A stretch of 64,000 bases of DNA from an uncultured Actinomycetes bacterium. Its GTDB lineage: Bacteria; Actinomycetota; Acidimicrobiia; Acidimicrobiales; RAAP-2. The DNA is taken from the NCBI GenBank assembly GCA_903924205.1, contig CAIYAP010000002.1, forward strand, positions 1 through 64,000, written 5' to 3'. This document shows, piece by piece, positions 8,678 through 18,684 of this stretch (positions are counted from its first letter, which is position 1; each line of letters begins with the position of its first letter). The position numbers were made by a program, and so were the translations under genes. The notes under the pieces are model-generated. The model searched no databases, had not been told where the DNA came from, and saw nothing but the letters and a program-made list of their open reading frames with translations.

Positions 8678-9907
8678 ATGGCCCCTCGTACTCCTTCTCG
8701 CCTGACACGACTCGTTGCATTCATCGCCGTTGTCGCCATGGCCACGGGTGGATTTCTCTACGTGCGCAGCAACCACAGCGGGGCGGCCACGACAACGCCG
8801 CCGAGCACGTCTTCTACCGATCTCACCACCACCACTATTCGTAGCGGTGTCCCGCTCTCTCGCGTCACTCCGCCCGGACCGCCGGCCGACACGCGTCACC
8901 TGGTTCTCTACAAGGTGATCGGCGGATTTATTAGCCCGAAGTCGGTCGTCTCCAGCAACGCCGGGTTGGTGTTCGCCAACAACATGATGTATCGCCACTC
9001 GGTCACCGTGTACAGCTCGGCGGGTGTCTTGAAGAAGACGATTAGTGATGGCGTGGTGCTCTCCCACTTTGGCATTGGCGGCCACCCAGGTCTGTCGCAT
9101 GGCGCGCCCGTGGAGGGGGCCATCGCTCCCGACGGCAAGTCCTATTGGGTTACTAACTATTCGATGTACGGTGCCGGTCACGGACCGGAAGGATCTGACA
9201 CCTGCACCCCGGGTTCTGCTCGAGCCGCGGGCGATACCCCGAGCTTCATCTACCGGATCAATATCGCCACTCTCACCATTGACAAAGTGGTGCAGGTAGG
9301 CATCGTCCCCAAATACATCGCCGTGTCGCCGGACGGAAATACCGTTGTCGTTACCCAATGGTGCACGTGGAATGTGTACATCATTAATGCTCGCACGGGA
9401 GCTGTCACCGGCATCGTGCCGGCGACCGGTGGCTACCCCCGAGGGATCGCCATCAGCCCCGACTCACAAGTGGCCTACATCGCCGTCATGGGCAGCAACG
9501 TTCTCGATGTCGTGAACCTACCCAAGGCCAAGCTTCTCGGTGCATGGTACGTGGGTAGCAACGTCCGTCACGTGGTCATTGACCCCGTCTCTGGGCGCTA
9601 CCTCTACGCCACGCTCAATGCCCCTGGTGACGTCGTCAAGATTGACCGCGCCACCGGCCACGTCCTTAAAGTGGTTCACACGGGCCAAGAATGCCGATCT
9701 CTCGCCATCTCCACTGATGGCACCACCTTGTACGTGGTCAACTACTTTTCCAACACCATGACCATGCTGCGGGCCTCCGACATGAAAATCCTGCAAAATG
9801 TCCGCACCGGCACCCACCCGGTCGGCATTGCCTATGACGGACTTACCGGACGCGTCTGGGTGGCGGTATATACCGGCGAATTAATGGTCTACAACACCCT
9901 GCCGTAG
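8678..9907 (+). CDS. Membrane-anchored YVTN-type beta-propeller protein
   Basis: A 409-residue protein. Residues about 10-26 form a signal anchor, followed by a Thr/Ser-rich linker. The rest is built from repeated blade-like strands such as YIAVSPDGNTVVVTQW, GIAISPDSQVAYIAV and SLAISTDGTTLYVVNY, which is the YVTN/NHL-like surface propeller pattern. It is probably outside the membrane and binds a partner or surface polymer; no enzymatic residues are evident. TAACGT lies 6 bases before the ATG, with no ribosome site, so the transcript may be leaderless. It precedes the LPFTG surface protein and may share a surface function. Confidence 0.8.
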   Translation: MAPRTPSRLTRLVAFIAVVAMATGGFLYVRSNHSGAATTTPPSTSSTDLTTTTIRSGVPLSRVTPPGPPADTRHLVLYKVIGGFISPKSVVSSNAGLVFANNMMYRHSVTVYSSAGVLKKTISDGVVLSHFGIGGHPGLSHGAPVEGAIAPDGKSYWVTNYSMYGAGHGPEGSDTCTPGSARAAGDTPSFIYRINIATLTIDKVVQVGIVPKYIAVSPDGNTVVVTQWCTWNVYIINARTGAVTGIVPATGGYPRGIAISPDSQVAYIAVMGSNVLDVVNLPKAKLLGAWYVGSNVRHVVIDPVSGRYLYATLNAPGDVVKIDRATGHVLKVVHTGQECRSLAISTDGTTLYVVNYFSNTMTMLRASDMKILQNVRTGTHPVGIAYDGLTGRVWVAVYTGELMVYNTLP

Positions 9908-9935
9908 ACCTTCTGGCCATATTTGGCCCTCGGTA

Positions 9936-9941
9936 TAGGCT
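9936..9941 (+). promoter_or_regulatory. Putative -10 element for the LPFTG surface-protein gene
   Basis: TAGGCT stands 46 bases before the ATG at 9988. The same hexamer occurs before ftsH, before the NlpC/P60 gene and, on the other strand, before eno. Here the transcript would have a leader of about 40 bases carrying AGGAG. No convincing -35 box is seen. Confidence 0.45.
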
Positions 9942-9987
9942 GATGCGTCGAGACGTGTACTACTTGTCCACCCTTATCAGGAGCTAT

Positions 9988-12900
9988 ATGTCGGTCAAGA
10001 ATGTCATGCGAATTCTTGGGGCAAGCGCAATCGCCGCTGTCGGATTTATGGCTCCCACGTCGTGGGCGGGTGCCTCTGGCCAAAGCGCGCTGTTAACCAT
10101 CTCTCCCGCGACGCAATCACACGCCTCGGGCCTCGCGCAGACCTACCACATCGCCCTGTCGTGCCAGGGAACGCTGGGTGCCCAGTGTGGCCCCAATTTG
10201 ACCCTCACCATTCCGCTCGACACCACCACCACGCCATCGATGACTACTGCCAGTTGGAAATTCGTCGCCACGAGTGGCGATGGATCCATTTTGACAAGTG
10301 GACCCACGGTGAGCGGCAACAACCTCGTGATGGGAATTAATTCCACGTCATTCGTCGGTGGCTATTCGGGTTCTATCAACCTCGTCATCACGCCTCCCAA
10401 CTTCTTGACATCGAACAACACAAGTTTTAGCGTTCGACCCACGTTGACGGGAACCGCTATTGGTCAGGTAACGAGTCCGACTCCCGCGCAATCAACAGTG
10501 ACCGCAGCCCCCATCGTGGGCCTGTCATCTATGACCGCGGATGGGGGTCAAACGTACACCCCTAGTTCCGCCGTGTCGGTCGTCATCTCGGCCACCTGCC
10601 AAAGCGGCAATTCGGGATTGCTCGATGGACAAACTGCCACCTTGAGAAGTGTGTTGCCCACCCAAATGACCTACGTCAGCAGTTCGCCCGCGGGCAGCTA
10701 CAACGCGGGAACCCGCACGGTGACCTGGACCTTCTCGCGTGGCGATCTCGCCGCGATGCCGAAGGGCTGTAGCACGGGGGCCACGGGCCCCAATGCCTTC
10801 ACGGTCAACATGACCTCACCCCCGACCGTTCCGTATTCCACCATCGCGGTGCAAAACTCATTTTCGGTCACCGGTCTCGATGCCACCAACCCCTCCGGTG
10901 TGACCTCGACGGCGACAGCGAATACTTTCTTGCAATTCGTGACCAAGCCGCCCGTCACTCCCTTCCCGGGCTACGCCACGGTCACCAAATTGTCAATGGG
11001 GCCACTGGCTCAGTCCGGCATCACGACCGGTAACCAATACATCGGCACCTACTCCGGCGATTGGATGCCCATTGCCCCCACCCCACTCTTTCGTCCGGGT
11101 TACGCCGCCGGTTCTTATCAAACCACCATCAATTTCGGCATCGTGGGTCAGTACCAAACCAAGATGGAAGACCCCATGCCGTGTTTGGCCAACCCTCTCG
11201 GCAATGTGTACACCTCCATGGCCTCCGGTGGCATCTGCGCTAACCCCGCGTTTCATCTCCAAGTTTTTGGCGTGAGTGCGACGAGCTTGGTGGGCACACA
11301 AGGCGTGTTGGCCGCCTACAACGCCGGCTGGCGACCCGAACTCGTCCTCACTGACGGGAGCATCATTACTGCCGCCGCCCTCTACACCCCGGCCGCCACC
11401 TTTGGATACTTTGTCGTACCCGCCGGCGCAAAGGTCGCCACGGTCATCTTGCCGCCGACGCCGCACATGATGAGCAAGCAGATCATCTTGACGGTGTGGG
11501 GATACGTCGACGCCTCGCTCAACAACGTGAACCAGGGCATCAACACCATTAAGAACATTTGCTACGCCACCACCTACCTCAATGGCGTGGAAAGCGACCA
11601 GGGTGCGGACTACAACTACCTCACCACCGTCCCCAACCAGCCGCAACTCGGTATTTCGAAGTCCTTCGGCACGACCGGCGGCGGTGCGAACGGGTCAACG
11701 GCCATGACCCTCGCGGGCCAAATCAAGATTCCGATTACCGGTCTGTCTAATGACGTCGTCGTCGCCGACCTCTTGCCGGCAGGAATGTCGTGGACCAATC
11801 CCACCACGTCGGTATCAGTCACCCTGGTGCAAGGTGGTGCTCAGCGCACGACCACGGCCACGGCCATGGCCTCGTACCTCACGAATTATGCGGGGTCGGG
11901 TCGCAACATGATTCGCGTCACTATCCCCGCCTCGAACTTCTCACCGGGCTCCTTCGATATCAGCTTCCCCGCCAACTATTTCCTCGTCTCCACTCCGGTA
12001 AATACGGGCGTCTACGTCAACAATGCCCAAATCATCTTGAAGGGCCTCTACCCCGGCCAGATCAATGACGCCTGCACCACCCCCGGTCAGAGCCAAGGTG
12101 GACTGTCCACGGCGCAATTCCTGACCGACAACAGTGCGGACTTTGCGGGAGACGGAACAACCTCAGAGGGCTACTGCCAAGCCACCGCGTCACTCGCCAT
12201 CACCACCGGTGGGGCCGCCTTCACCCTGACCAAAACGGTGCAAGGTGACCAAGATGCGGTCGCCAAGGGTGCGCTCGGCGTCGGACAAGCGTCCGCCAAC
12301 GGCTGGGGTCGCTACGTGTTGCAATTCGCCAACACGGGCACCGACACGTTGAACAACGTCGTGATTTACGACATCCTTCCTTACCTTGGCGACACCGGCG
12401 TGTCGGGAGGCCAGGCGAATGTAAATCGATCCACCGAGTTCGTGCCCCTCTTCGCCTCGATCACTCAGATTCCGAGTGGCGTCACCGTCCAGTACTCGCA
12501 GTCCACCAATCCCTGTCGTAGCGAAGTCTTTGCCATAAATCCCGGATGTGTAGATGACTGGAGCAGTTCGTTGCCGTCTGACCCCACGACGGTCACGGCG
12601 CTACGTTTCTTCGCCGCCGCCAACTTCACCCCCGGATCTACTTTCTCGGTGGGCTTCCAGGTCACGACGCCGAGTTCGGGCGTCGGCAAGATCGCGTGGA
12701 ACTCGGCCGCGGAAAATGCCGCCGACGTCAGCCACCCGTCAGCCACTCCACTTCCCGCGGAGCCGCCAAAAGTCGGCATCACGCTTCCCCTCAACCCCAC
12801 GCTGTCGACGCAGGCCGCGAGTTCGGGAACACACCCTGGCTCCAAACTGAGCGATGAGGTCACCGTGACGGGAAACGGTGGCGCCAATGCCACTGTGGCG

Positions 12901-13647
12901 TGGACTCTCTATGGTCCGGTGTCGCCCAACTCGTCGGGAACCTGCGCCGGGCTGGACTGGACGAGCGCATCCATCGTCGCCACGGGAAGCCTCACCACGA
13001 GCAGTCAGGCCACCACGGGCGACGTGACCGCACCATCGACGGGTTGCTACAGCTTCGCCGACACTGCCACCGTCACCGGCTTTAACGGTGACGTCACGAG
13101 CGAAGTGGGTCAAGACGCGGAAACGATTTTGATTTCACCCACGACACCGAGCATCGTCACACAGGTGGCGGGAGTCGCCACCGAGCACGACAGTGCGTGG
13201 GCGATTCACGACAACATCACCGTCTCGGGATCGTCGATCACCACGGAGAGCCCCGCCACCTTGCAGTGGACGTTATATGGACCAGTTCCGGCCGTGAATG
13301 GCAGCTGCGCAAATCTCAACTGGGTGGGTGCGACCCACGTCGCGACGGGCAGCGTGACCATTACGGGTGATGGCGCGTACGCCACACCCGCCACCACGGT
13401 CAGCGCCGAAGGCTGTTACACCTTCAACGAAACCATGACATCCACCACTAACAGTGGTCCGGCAGCCACCGAACTCGGATTGACACCAGAGGTATGGCTA
13501 GTGTCGGCTCCCCTCCCCTTCACGGGTATTTACATCAACTGGGACCTCGCTATTGGATCCACCTTGGTGGTTGCCGGTCTCGGCGTGGTGGTGTGGTCAC
13601 AGCGTCGCCGTCGCGGACGTCACCGCGGCAGCTTTTCGCTGAGATAA
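9988..13647 (+). CDS. Large LPFTG-anchored surface protein with repeated Ig-like/DUF11-like domains
   Basis: A 1,219-residue secreted protein. The ATG at 9988 is preferred over 9943 because AGGAG sits 6 bases upstream and a signal peptide follows at once (positive MSVKNVMR, hydrophobic core, AGA-type cleavage site near residue 29). The body is Thr/Ser/Gly-rich beta structure with modules like DUF11 repeats (for example YVLQFANTGTDTLNNVVIYD near 775), and two similar C-terminal modules near 950-1155 (WTLYGPV...CAGLDW and WTLYGPV...CANLNW). The end is a sorting signal: LPFTG, a hydrophobic helix, then QRRRRGRHR. It is probably wall- or membrane-anchored. No sortase gene is in the window. Confidence 0.88.
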   Translation: MSVKNVMRILGASAIAAVGFMAPTSWAGASGQSALLTISPATQSHASGLAQTYHIALSCQGTLGAQCGPNLTLTIPLDTTTTPSMTTASWKFVATSGDGSILTSGPTVSGNNLVMGINSTSFVGGYSGSINLVITPPNFLTSNNTSFSVRPTLTGTAIGQVTSPTPAQSTVTAAPIVGLSSMTADGGQTYTPSSAVSVVISATCQSGNSGLLDGQTATLRSVLPTQMTYVSSSPAGSYNAGTRTVTWTFSRGDLAAMPKGCSTGATGPNAFTVNMTSPPTVPYSTIAVQNSFSVTGLDATNPSGVTSTATANTFLQFVTKPPVTPFPGYATVTKLSMGPLAQSGITTGNQYIGTYSGDWMPIAPTPLFRPGYAAGSYQTTINFGIVGQYQTKMEDPMPCLANPLGNVYTSMASGGICANPAFHLQVFGVSATSLVGTQGVLAAYNAGWRPELVLTDGSIITAAALYTPAATFGYFVVPAGAKVATVILPPTPHMMSKQIILTVWGYVDASLNNVNQGINTIKNICYATTYLNGVESDQGADYNYLTTVPNQPQLGISKSFGTTGGGANGSTAMTLAGQIKIPITGLSNDVVVADLLPAGMSWTNPTTSVSVTLVQGGAQRTTTATAMASYLTNYAGSGRNMIRVTIPASNFSPGSFDISFPANYFLVSTPVNTGVYVNNAQIILKGLYPGQINDACTTPGQSQGGLSTAQFLTDNSADFAGDGTTSEGYCQATASLAITTGGAAFTLTKTVQGDQDAVAKGALGVGQASANGWGRYVLQFANTGTDTLNNVVIYDILPYLGDTGVSGGQANVNRSTEFVPLFASITQIPSGVTVQYSQSTNPCRSEVFAINPGCVDDWSSSLPSDPTTVTALRFFAAANFTPGSTFSVGFQVTTPSSGVGKIAWNSAAENAADVSHPSATPLPAEPPKVGITLPLNPTLSTQAASSGTHPGSKLSDEVTVTGNGGANATVAWTLYGPVSPNSSGTCAGLDWTSASIVATGSLTTSSQATTGDVTAPSTGCYSFADTATVTGFNGDVTSEVGQDAETILISPTTPSIVTQVAGVATEHDSAWAIHDNITVSGSSITTESPATLQWTLYGPVPAVNGSCANLNWVGATHVATGSVTITGDGAYATPATTVSAEGCYTFNETMTSTTNSGPAATELGLTPEVWLVSAPLPFTGIYINWDLAIGSTLVVAGLGVVVWSQRRRRGRHRGSFSLR

Positions 13648-13649
13648 TC

Positions 13650-14441
13650 ATGGCTCGCAGCTTGCACGAGCTCTCCCCCGCGGAGAACATCTCGGAAGAG
13701 GACTACGAACTCGAACTTGCCCATCTCCAGCGCCATCTCGCTCACCTTCGCCTGGCGACCGCGGGATTGGTGGATGGGGCAACTCGTGGACCGGCAATCA
13801 CCGTGTTGTTCGAGGGCTTCGATGCGGCGGGGAAAGGCGGTGCCATTCGCCGCGTGACCGAAGCCCTCGACCCACGCCTCGTGCGAGTGATTCCCATCTC
13901 TGCACCGACTCCGCTGGAACTGCGTCACCACTTCTTGTGGCGTTTTCACGCCGACTTACCGGGCCAGGGCGATATGACGATTTATGATCGATCGTGGTAC
14001 GGGCGTCTTCTCGTAGAGCGGGTAGAGGAACTGATCTCTGCCGACGTCGTGATCCGCAGCGCCCGAGAAATCGTGAACTTTGAACGTAGCCTCACCGATG
14101 ACGGCCATATTTTGGTGAAGATTTGGATGAACGTCTCTGATGACGTCCAACTCGAGCGCTTCAATGATCGAGCTGCTGATCCCCTAAAAAAGTGGAAACT
14201 CACCGATGACGACTGGCGTAATCGTAAGAAACGCAAGGACTACGAAGAAGCGGTGGAGGACATGTTGGCGCTGACCGATGCCCCCGACGCCCCATGGCAC
14301 CTCATCAATGGCGACCACAAACGCTCGGGTCGTCTCCAGGCCCTTCGCGCAGTGATTGTCGAGATAGAGCGTGGTCTCAGAAGGTTGGGCTTACCGGTTC
14401 CCGCCTCGCACGGCGACGACTACCTCGAGTCCGACTCTTAA
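13650..14441 (+). CDS. ppk2: Polyphosphate kinase 2 family protein
   Basis: A 263-residue PPK2-type kinase. Walker A is GFDAAGKGG (56-64), the lid-side motif IYDRSWYGR follows near 110-118, and KIWMNVS near 155 leads to the helical C-terminus. PPK2 enzymes move phosphate between polyphosphate and nucleoside mono- or diphosphates in the cytoplasm; the subclass cannot be told here. The ATG at 13650 lies 2 bases after the surface-protein stop, so it may be read through from that transcript. A Ppx/GppA phosphatase at 51630-52520 is the opposing polyphosphate enzyme. Confidence 0.92.
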   Translation: MARSLHELSPAENISEEDYELELAHLQRHLAHLRLATAGLVDGATRGPAITVLFEGFDAAGKGGAIRRVTEALDPRLVRVIPISAPTPLELRHHFLWRFHADLPGQGDMTIYDRSWYGRLLVERVEELISADVVIRSAREIVNFERSLTDDGHILVKIWMNVSDDVQLERFNDRAADPLKKWKLTDDDWRNRKKRKDYEEAVEDMLALTDAPDAPWHLINGDHKRSGRLQALRAVIVEIERGLRRLGLPVPASHGDDYLESDS

Positions 14442-14467
14442 GTACGGCCGTCGGCGATACTGGCGAC

Positions 14468-15421
14468 ATGGATTCTCGTTACGGCATCACCATCCCCTTT
14501 GACGGCGTCACCCTCGCCGATCATCGCGACTGGTTCACGCGCCTCGCGGACTTGGGATACACCGACGTCTGGTCATCGGAAGTCGACGGAGCGGACGGGT
14601 TCACTCCCCTCGCCCTCGCAGCAGCGTGGGAGTCGCGCCTGAATCTCGGTATTGCCGTCACGCCCGTTTTTACGCGCGGACCCGGCCTGCTCGCGATGAG
14701 TATTGCCGCTCTGGCCGAGGCGGCTCCGGGGCGTTTCACCATGGGCATCGGGGCCTCATCGCTGCCGGTCGTACAGAAGTGGAATGGCATCGAGTACTCC
14801 CAGCCCTACCAACGCACCCGCGATGTCACGCGCTTCCTGCAGCGCGCCCTCGCGGGCGAGAAGATCGATGAAGAGTTTGAAACCTTCACGATTCGTGGAT
14901 TCAAGCTCAGTCGTCCCGTCGCCGTGAAGCCCCCGCTACTGGTCGGAGCACTGCGGCCCGCGATGTTGCGCCTCGCGGGCCGAGACGGTGACGGTGCCAT
15001 TTTGAACTGGCTGGGTGCGGACGACGTCGCCCGCTGTGTCGCCGAGGTGGGTGATGGCGCGACGATCGCGGCGCGACTCTTCGTGATTCCCACCACCGAT
15101 GCCGATACCGCGCGGTGGATTGCCCGGCGCATGATTAGTAGTTATCTCACCGTCCCCACGTACGCGGAGTTTCACCGCTGGCTGGGTCGAGGTGAACTAC
15201 TGCAGCCCATGTGGGACGCCTGGGCGGCGGGAGACCGCAAATTGGCAAATGAGGTCATTCCCGACTCGGTGATTGACGACATCATCATCCATGGCTCGTT
15301 CGAACAGTGCCGCGAGCACGTGAGCCGTTACGTGGCCGCCGGTGTTCAGATTCCGGCGCTCGCCGTGATCCCGGTGAACCAATCCCTCGATGACGTCATC
15401 GAGGGATTGGCCCCTCGTTGA
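14468..15421 (+). CDS. LLM-class F420-dependent oxidoreductase
   Basis: A 317-residue luciferase-like (TIM-barrel) protein. The family is recognised from the start YGITIPFDGVTLADHRDW, the strand/turn LNLGIAVTPVFTRGP, RFTMGIGASS and the C-terminal GSFEQCREHVSRYVAAGV. Such enzymes use reduced F420 for hydride transfer; the substrate is unknown. F420 supply fits the cofD-cofE genes at 44236-45851. The ATG at 14468 follows GATACT and a 6-base gap, a leaderless arrangement. The gene ends one base from the convergent acyl-CoA dehydrogenase. Confidence 0.88.
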   Translation: MDSRYGITIPFDGVTLADHRDWFTRLADLGYTDVWSSEVDGADGFTPLALAAAWESRLNLGIAVTPVFTRGPGLLAMSIAALAEAAPGRFTMGIGASSLPVVQKWNGIEYSQPYQRTRDVTRFLQRALAGEKIDEEFETFTIRGFKLSRPVAVKPPLLVGALRPAMLRLAGRDGDGAILNWLGADDVARCVAEVGDGATIAARLFVIPTTDADTARWIARRMISSYLTVPTYAEFHRWLGRGELLQPMWDAWAAGDRKLANEVIPDSVIDDIIIHGSFEQCREHVSRYVAAGVQIPALAVIPVNQSLDDVIEGLAPR

Positions 15422-15422
15422 T

Positions 15423-16727
15423 CTAGGCCCGATCAGCCTCGAGGAACTCGAGCATGTCGGCGAACTTCTCGCGAGCCGCGGCTTGTCGAGTCGGAATGTG
15501 CTGGGTGGGAATCTCGGCGGCACTGTAGTTACGCAGGGCGTGACGAGCCACCGTCTGACGGTGCACTTCATCAGGGCCGTCGTAGATACGAGCGGCACGC
15601 GCGGCGCGATACATCGCCTCCAGCGGCATATCGGCCGAGTACCCCAGCGAACCGTAGGTCTGCAGGGCACGATCAATCACGTTGTAGAGAACCTGTGCGC
15701 CGTAGTACTTGATCATGGCAATTTCCACGCGCGCCGCCGATGCGCCCACTTGATCCATCTTCCACGCGGCGTGCAGCGTCATCAAACGAGCGGCGTGCAT
15801 TTCGGCCATAGAGTCGGCAATCCAGTTTTGGATGGTTTGCTTCTCTGCCAAGAGCGATCCGTGGGTGTAACGCGAGAGCGCGCGTTCACACATCATGTCG
15901 AAGGCGCGCTGGCTTTGTCCGAGCCACCGCATGCAGTGGTGAATTCGGCCCGGTCCGAGGCGCGCTTGGGCCAGCTGAAAGCCCGAACCCTCGGGTCCGA
16001 TCAAGTGATCGGCAGGGATTCGGACATCTTCATACAAGATTTCGGCGTGGTTGCCAAAACGGCCGTAGGTGACGTCGGGGTCATCCATCGCACCCACGTC
16101 GCGCAAGATGGTGACACCCGGTGTCGTGACCGGCACCACGAACATCGAGCTGCCCTGGTAGGGGTGCACGTCAGGATTGGTCACGGCCATGACGACCAAA
16201 ATGTCGGCTACCGATCCATTCGTGGTGTACCACTTTCGACCATTGATGACCCACTCGTCTCCATCTTTCACCGCGAGGGTGGAAAGGAGGCGGGGGTCAC
16301 TGCCCGCGGTGTTCGGCTCGGTCATGGAAAAGCCCGAGCGCATAGTCCCATCGAGCAGGGGCTGCAACCAACGCTCACGTATGTCGTGACGACCCGTGAG
16401 TTCCATACCCACCGCCAATAGTTCCGCGTTGCCGGAATCCGGCGCGTTGTTGCCGAAAACCAAGGGGCCATACGGGCTTTGACCCAAGATTTCGTGCATC
16501 AACCCCAGGCGGACTTGGCCAAAGCCCATGCCTCCTAATTCTGGGGGCAAGTGTGCCGCCCACAGTCCGCGCTTCTTCACTTCCTCTTGCAGCGGCTTGA
16601 TGACGGTCAGGACGTCGTCGTAACCCAGTTTCAGTGTCTCGATGGGGAAGATTTCGGTGCGGACAAACTCACGCATCCACTCCAACTGCTCGTCAAATTC
16701 CGGTTCGGTATGAAAATCCCAGGCCAT
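15423..16727 (-). CDS. Acyl-CoA dehydrogenase
   Basis: A 434-residue FAD-dependent dehydrogenase. Characteristic stretches are GFSMTEPNTAGSDPRLL (FAD and substrate contacts), WVINGRKWYTTNG, and the C-terminal IDRALQTYGSLGYSADMPLE and ARIYDGPDEVHRQTVAR, where the FAD-binding loop is found. The ATG at 16727 has GGAGGT 5 bases upstream, and TAAGGT further up may be its -10 box. The long chain and the GHxLH-free N-terminus fit the long-chain-type actinobacterial family. It oxidises acyl-CoA at C2-C3; the chain length is unknown. A second dehydrogenase gene lies at 19177-20337. Confidence 0.93.
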   Translation of the reverse strand: MAWDFHTEPEFDEQLEWMREFVRTEIFPIETLKLGYDDVLTVIKPLQEEVKKRGLWAAHLPPELGGMGFGQVRLGLMHEILGQSPYGPLVFGNNAPDSGNAELLAVGMELTGRHDIRERWLQPLLDGTMRSGFSMTEPNTAGSDPRLLSTLAVKDGDEWVINGRKWYTTNGSVADILVVMAVTNPDVHPYQGSSMFVVPVTTPGVTILRDVGAMDDPDVTYGRFGNHAEILYEDVRIPADHLIGPEGSGFQLAQARLGPGRIHHCMRWLGQSQRAFDMMCERALSRYTHGSLLAEKQTIQNWIADSMAEMHAARLMTLHAAWKMDQVGASAARVEIAMIKYYGAQVLYNVIDRALQTYGSLGYSADMPLEAMYRAARAARIYDGPDEVHRQTVARHALRNYSAAEIPTQHIPTRQAAAREKFADMLEFLEADRA

Positions 16728-16769
16728 GCGGCACCTCCGCATCCACCTTAGAAGACCCCATCTCTCGGG

Positions 16770-18596
16770 TTAGTGCATAGCCAACGGTCTAACGACCCAC
16801 ACCCACAGATGGCCAACGCGGTGTGGCTGGCCAAACGAAGCGGTCAACATGACGCGAAGTTGAGGAGCACCCGGCCCCTCCCCGGTGGCGACCACGGCGC
16901 CGAGGTGGTAGCGAGCGGCGAATTGGGCCATGTCTCGATGGAACTGGTGGGCGTCGTCAGGGACACCCACGGGGTTATTGAGCGCTACCTGCGTTAACGC
17001 CAATTCAGCATCGGTGAACTGAGCATGCAAAAAGGTGTTGAAGATTCCCGTGGGGGCCAGCGGCGCAATCCCCGTGCTGCTTCCTGTGCCCGGCGTCGGA
17101 ACCATCGCTCGGCCGCCAATGAGCAAATACCGGTTTCCCGCCAACGCGAGATCCATCATCGCATTGGCATTGACGGCGCTGGCGTAGGGGTACGTCAAAA
17201 CAACTGACCCCTCGGGGACAAGGCCAGCAAATTGTGTCGATGTCAACGCGGGTTGGTGCGGGGGCGTCCAACGCCCGTTCGTGGCCGACGGGGTGACGAA
17301 GAAAACTCCCACCGCCACAGCGGCCAACATCCCTGCCGTGAGGGGCGCCCGCATCAGTGTGACCGGGCCAGAGCGGGCGAGGATTCTGTTGATAATCACA
17401 CCGACGGTCACGGCGATGAGAAGCCACAAGAAAGACATGAAACGCACGGGAATAAAACTCGATCCGAACGGGAGGTGCTGGATGACTGCCATGGGGAGTG
17501 GCGCGGGAAGTGGGTGTCCCGCCACGTGGAGGTGAGATCCAAGAACTAGTGCGCTGAGGCAAACGCCGCTGAGCCCCAGCCACCACGCCACTCGCGAATG
17601 GCGCTGCCACCACCAGCTCGCCGCGAGAACGAATAACAATGGTCCGACATAGACCCCGTTTTCCCACGGAGTAATTGGCAAGGAATTAACGATGCCACTC
17701 ATGCCCAAAAGAGAGCCGTTGAACGTTCCCGGCGCCACGACAAAAGCCACCGCGTCGGCATAAAAATTTCCCAAGAATTCGTGCGGTTTCCCCACGACGT
17801 GCCACGGGCCCGCGAACATGATCCAAAGTGGGTACGCGAGGATTACCAGCGTCGTGACCGCAGCGACGGCGATCGCGCGCAGGCGCTCAAGCACCTCGCC
17901 AGCACCGAGGTGGCGCCGCCACACGAGTGCGGCGGCGAAAATGACAATGAGCGCGACGTAGAGCGAGGCCCCCGCTACCTCTTGCGAGATCAAAAACATT
18001 CCCGCCACCGATGAGCCCAAAAACGCTCCGTCTCTCGGACGCGCTGTGGGTGACATGCAGATGCGATACAGCCACCACGCCGCGAGGGGCATGAGGGGAT
18101 TAAAGGCGAGGTAGGGATGTACCGTCACCGCCGCCACCGCCAGTGGATTGAACCCAAAGAGAAGTCCGGCGACCAATGAACCCGTGCGGCCAACACCCAC
18201 ACGACGCATGACCCACATCAACGACCACGCGGACAAAACGATGCCGCCCTCGCATACCGCGACGTAGGTCGCCAAGGGACCGAGGAGCCAAGTCATCGGT
18301 GCGAACACAATCCCGAGCAGCACCATTGCCGTATTGGACATCAGATTCACGCCGTGCGGCGCATTGAGGGCACTACTGACAAAGGGGTTTAGCCCGTGAG
18401 CCAGTGCGTGAGCGGGCCACGACAAGAACCACACCTGCTGTGCTTGGTCAGATGAGACGGTGTAGAAAAACGGCAATTGGTGGCTTGATAAGGGGGTGAG
18501 CCCACCGAAGAACCAGACCACCAGCATGATGGGGAGAAGGAGGGCGGCAACGCCGTAGCCATACGTGTCTACCCATCGACGAACCATGAAGTCCAT
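16770..18596 (-). CDS. Polytopic GT-C-like membrane protein
   Basis: A 608-residue protein with about ten to eleven predicted transmembrane helices and a C-terminal extracytoplasmic domain of about 150 residues. The layout is that of GT-C-fold membrane glycosyltransferases and their relatives in actinobacteria: a first helix, then a polar loop with Asp (SSDQAQQVWFLSW), then many helices. No sequence motif fixes the donor or acceptor. The start MDFMVRRW could also be the internal Met4. It is divergent from ribC with an 88-base gap. A role in cell-envelope glycan assembly is inference. Confidence 0.65.
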   Translation of the reverse strand: MDFMVRRWVDTYGYGVAALLLPIMLVVWFFGGLTPLSSHQLPFFYTVSSDQAQQVWFLSWPAHALAHGLNPFVSSALNAPHGVNLMSNTAMVLLGIVFAPMTWLLGPLATYVAVCEGGIVLSAWSLMWVMRRVGVGRTGSLVAGLLFGFNPLAVAAVTVHPYLAFNPLMPLAAWWLYRICMSPTARPRDGAFLGSSVAGMFLISQEVAGASLYVALIVIFAAALVWRRHLGAGEVLERLRAIAVAAVTTLVILAYPLWIMFAGPWHVVGKPHEFLGNFYADAVAFVVAPGTFNGSLLGMSGIVNSLPITPWENGVYVGPLLFVLAASWWWQRHSRVAWWLGLSGVCLSALVLGSHLHVAGHPLPAPLPMAVIQHLPFGSSFIPVRFMSFLWLLIAVTVGVIINRILARSGPVTLMRAPLTAGMLAAVAVGVFFVTPSATNGRWTPPHQPALTSTQFAGLVPEGSVVLTYPYASAVNANAMMDLALAGNRYLLIGGRAMVPTPGTGSSTGIAPLAPTGIFNTFLHAQFTDAELALTQVALNNPVGVPDDAHQFHRDMAQFAARYHLGAVVATGEGPGAPQLRVMLTASFGQPHRVGHLWVWVVRPLAMH

Positions 18597-18684
18597 TATT
18601 CACCGTCGATGACAGTGCGACGAGCGGCGTCTGATGCGAAATAGTCACGGTTTGATGACAATTGCGAGGAATTAGGGTGGCAAT

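Noticed and set aside
15390-16421. Plus-strand open frame of about 340 codons
   Set aside because: Antisense to a clear acyl-CoA dehydrogenase, and its translation has no recognisable features.
18597-18684. FMN riboswitch before the riboflavin synthase gene
   Set aside because: The gap is 88 bases, contains a leaderless-type promoter right at the start codon, and lacks the RFN core.
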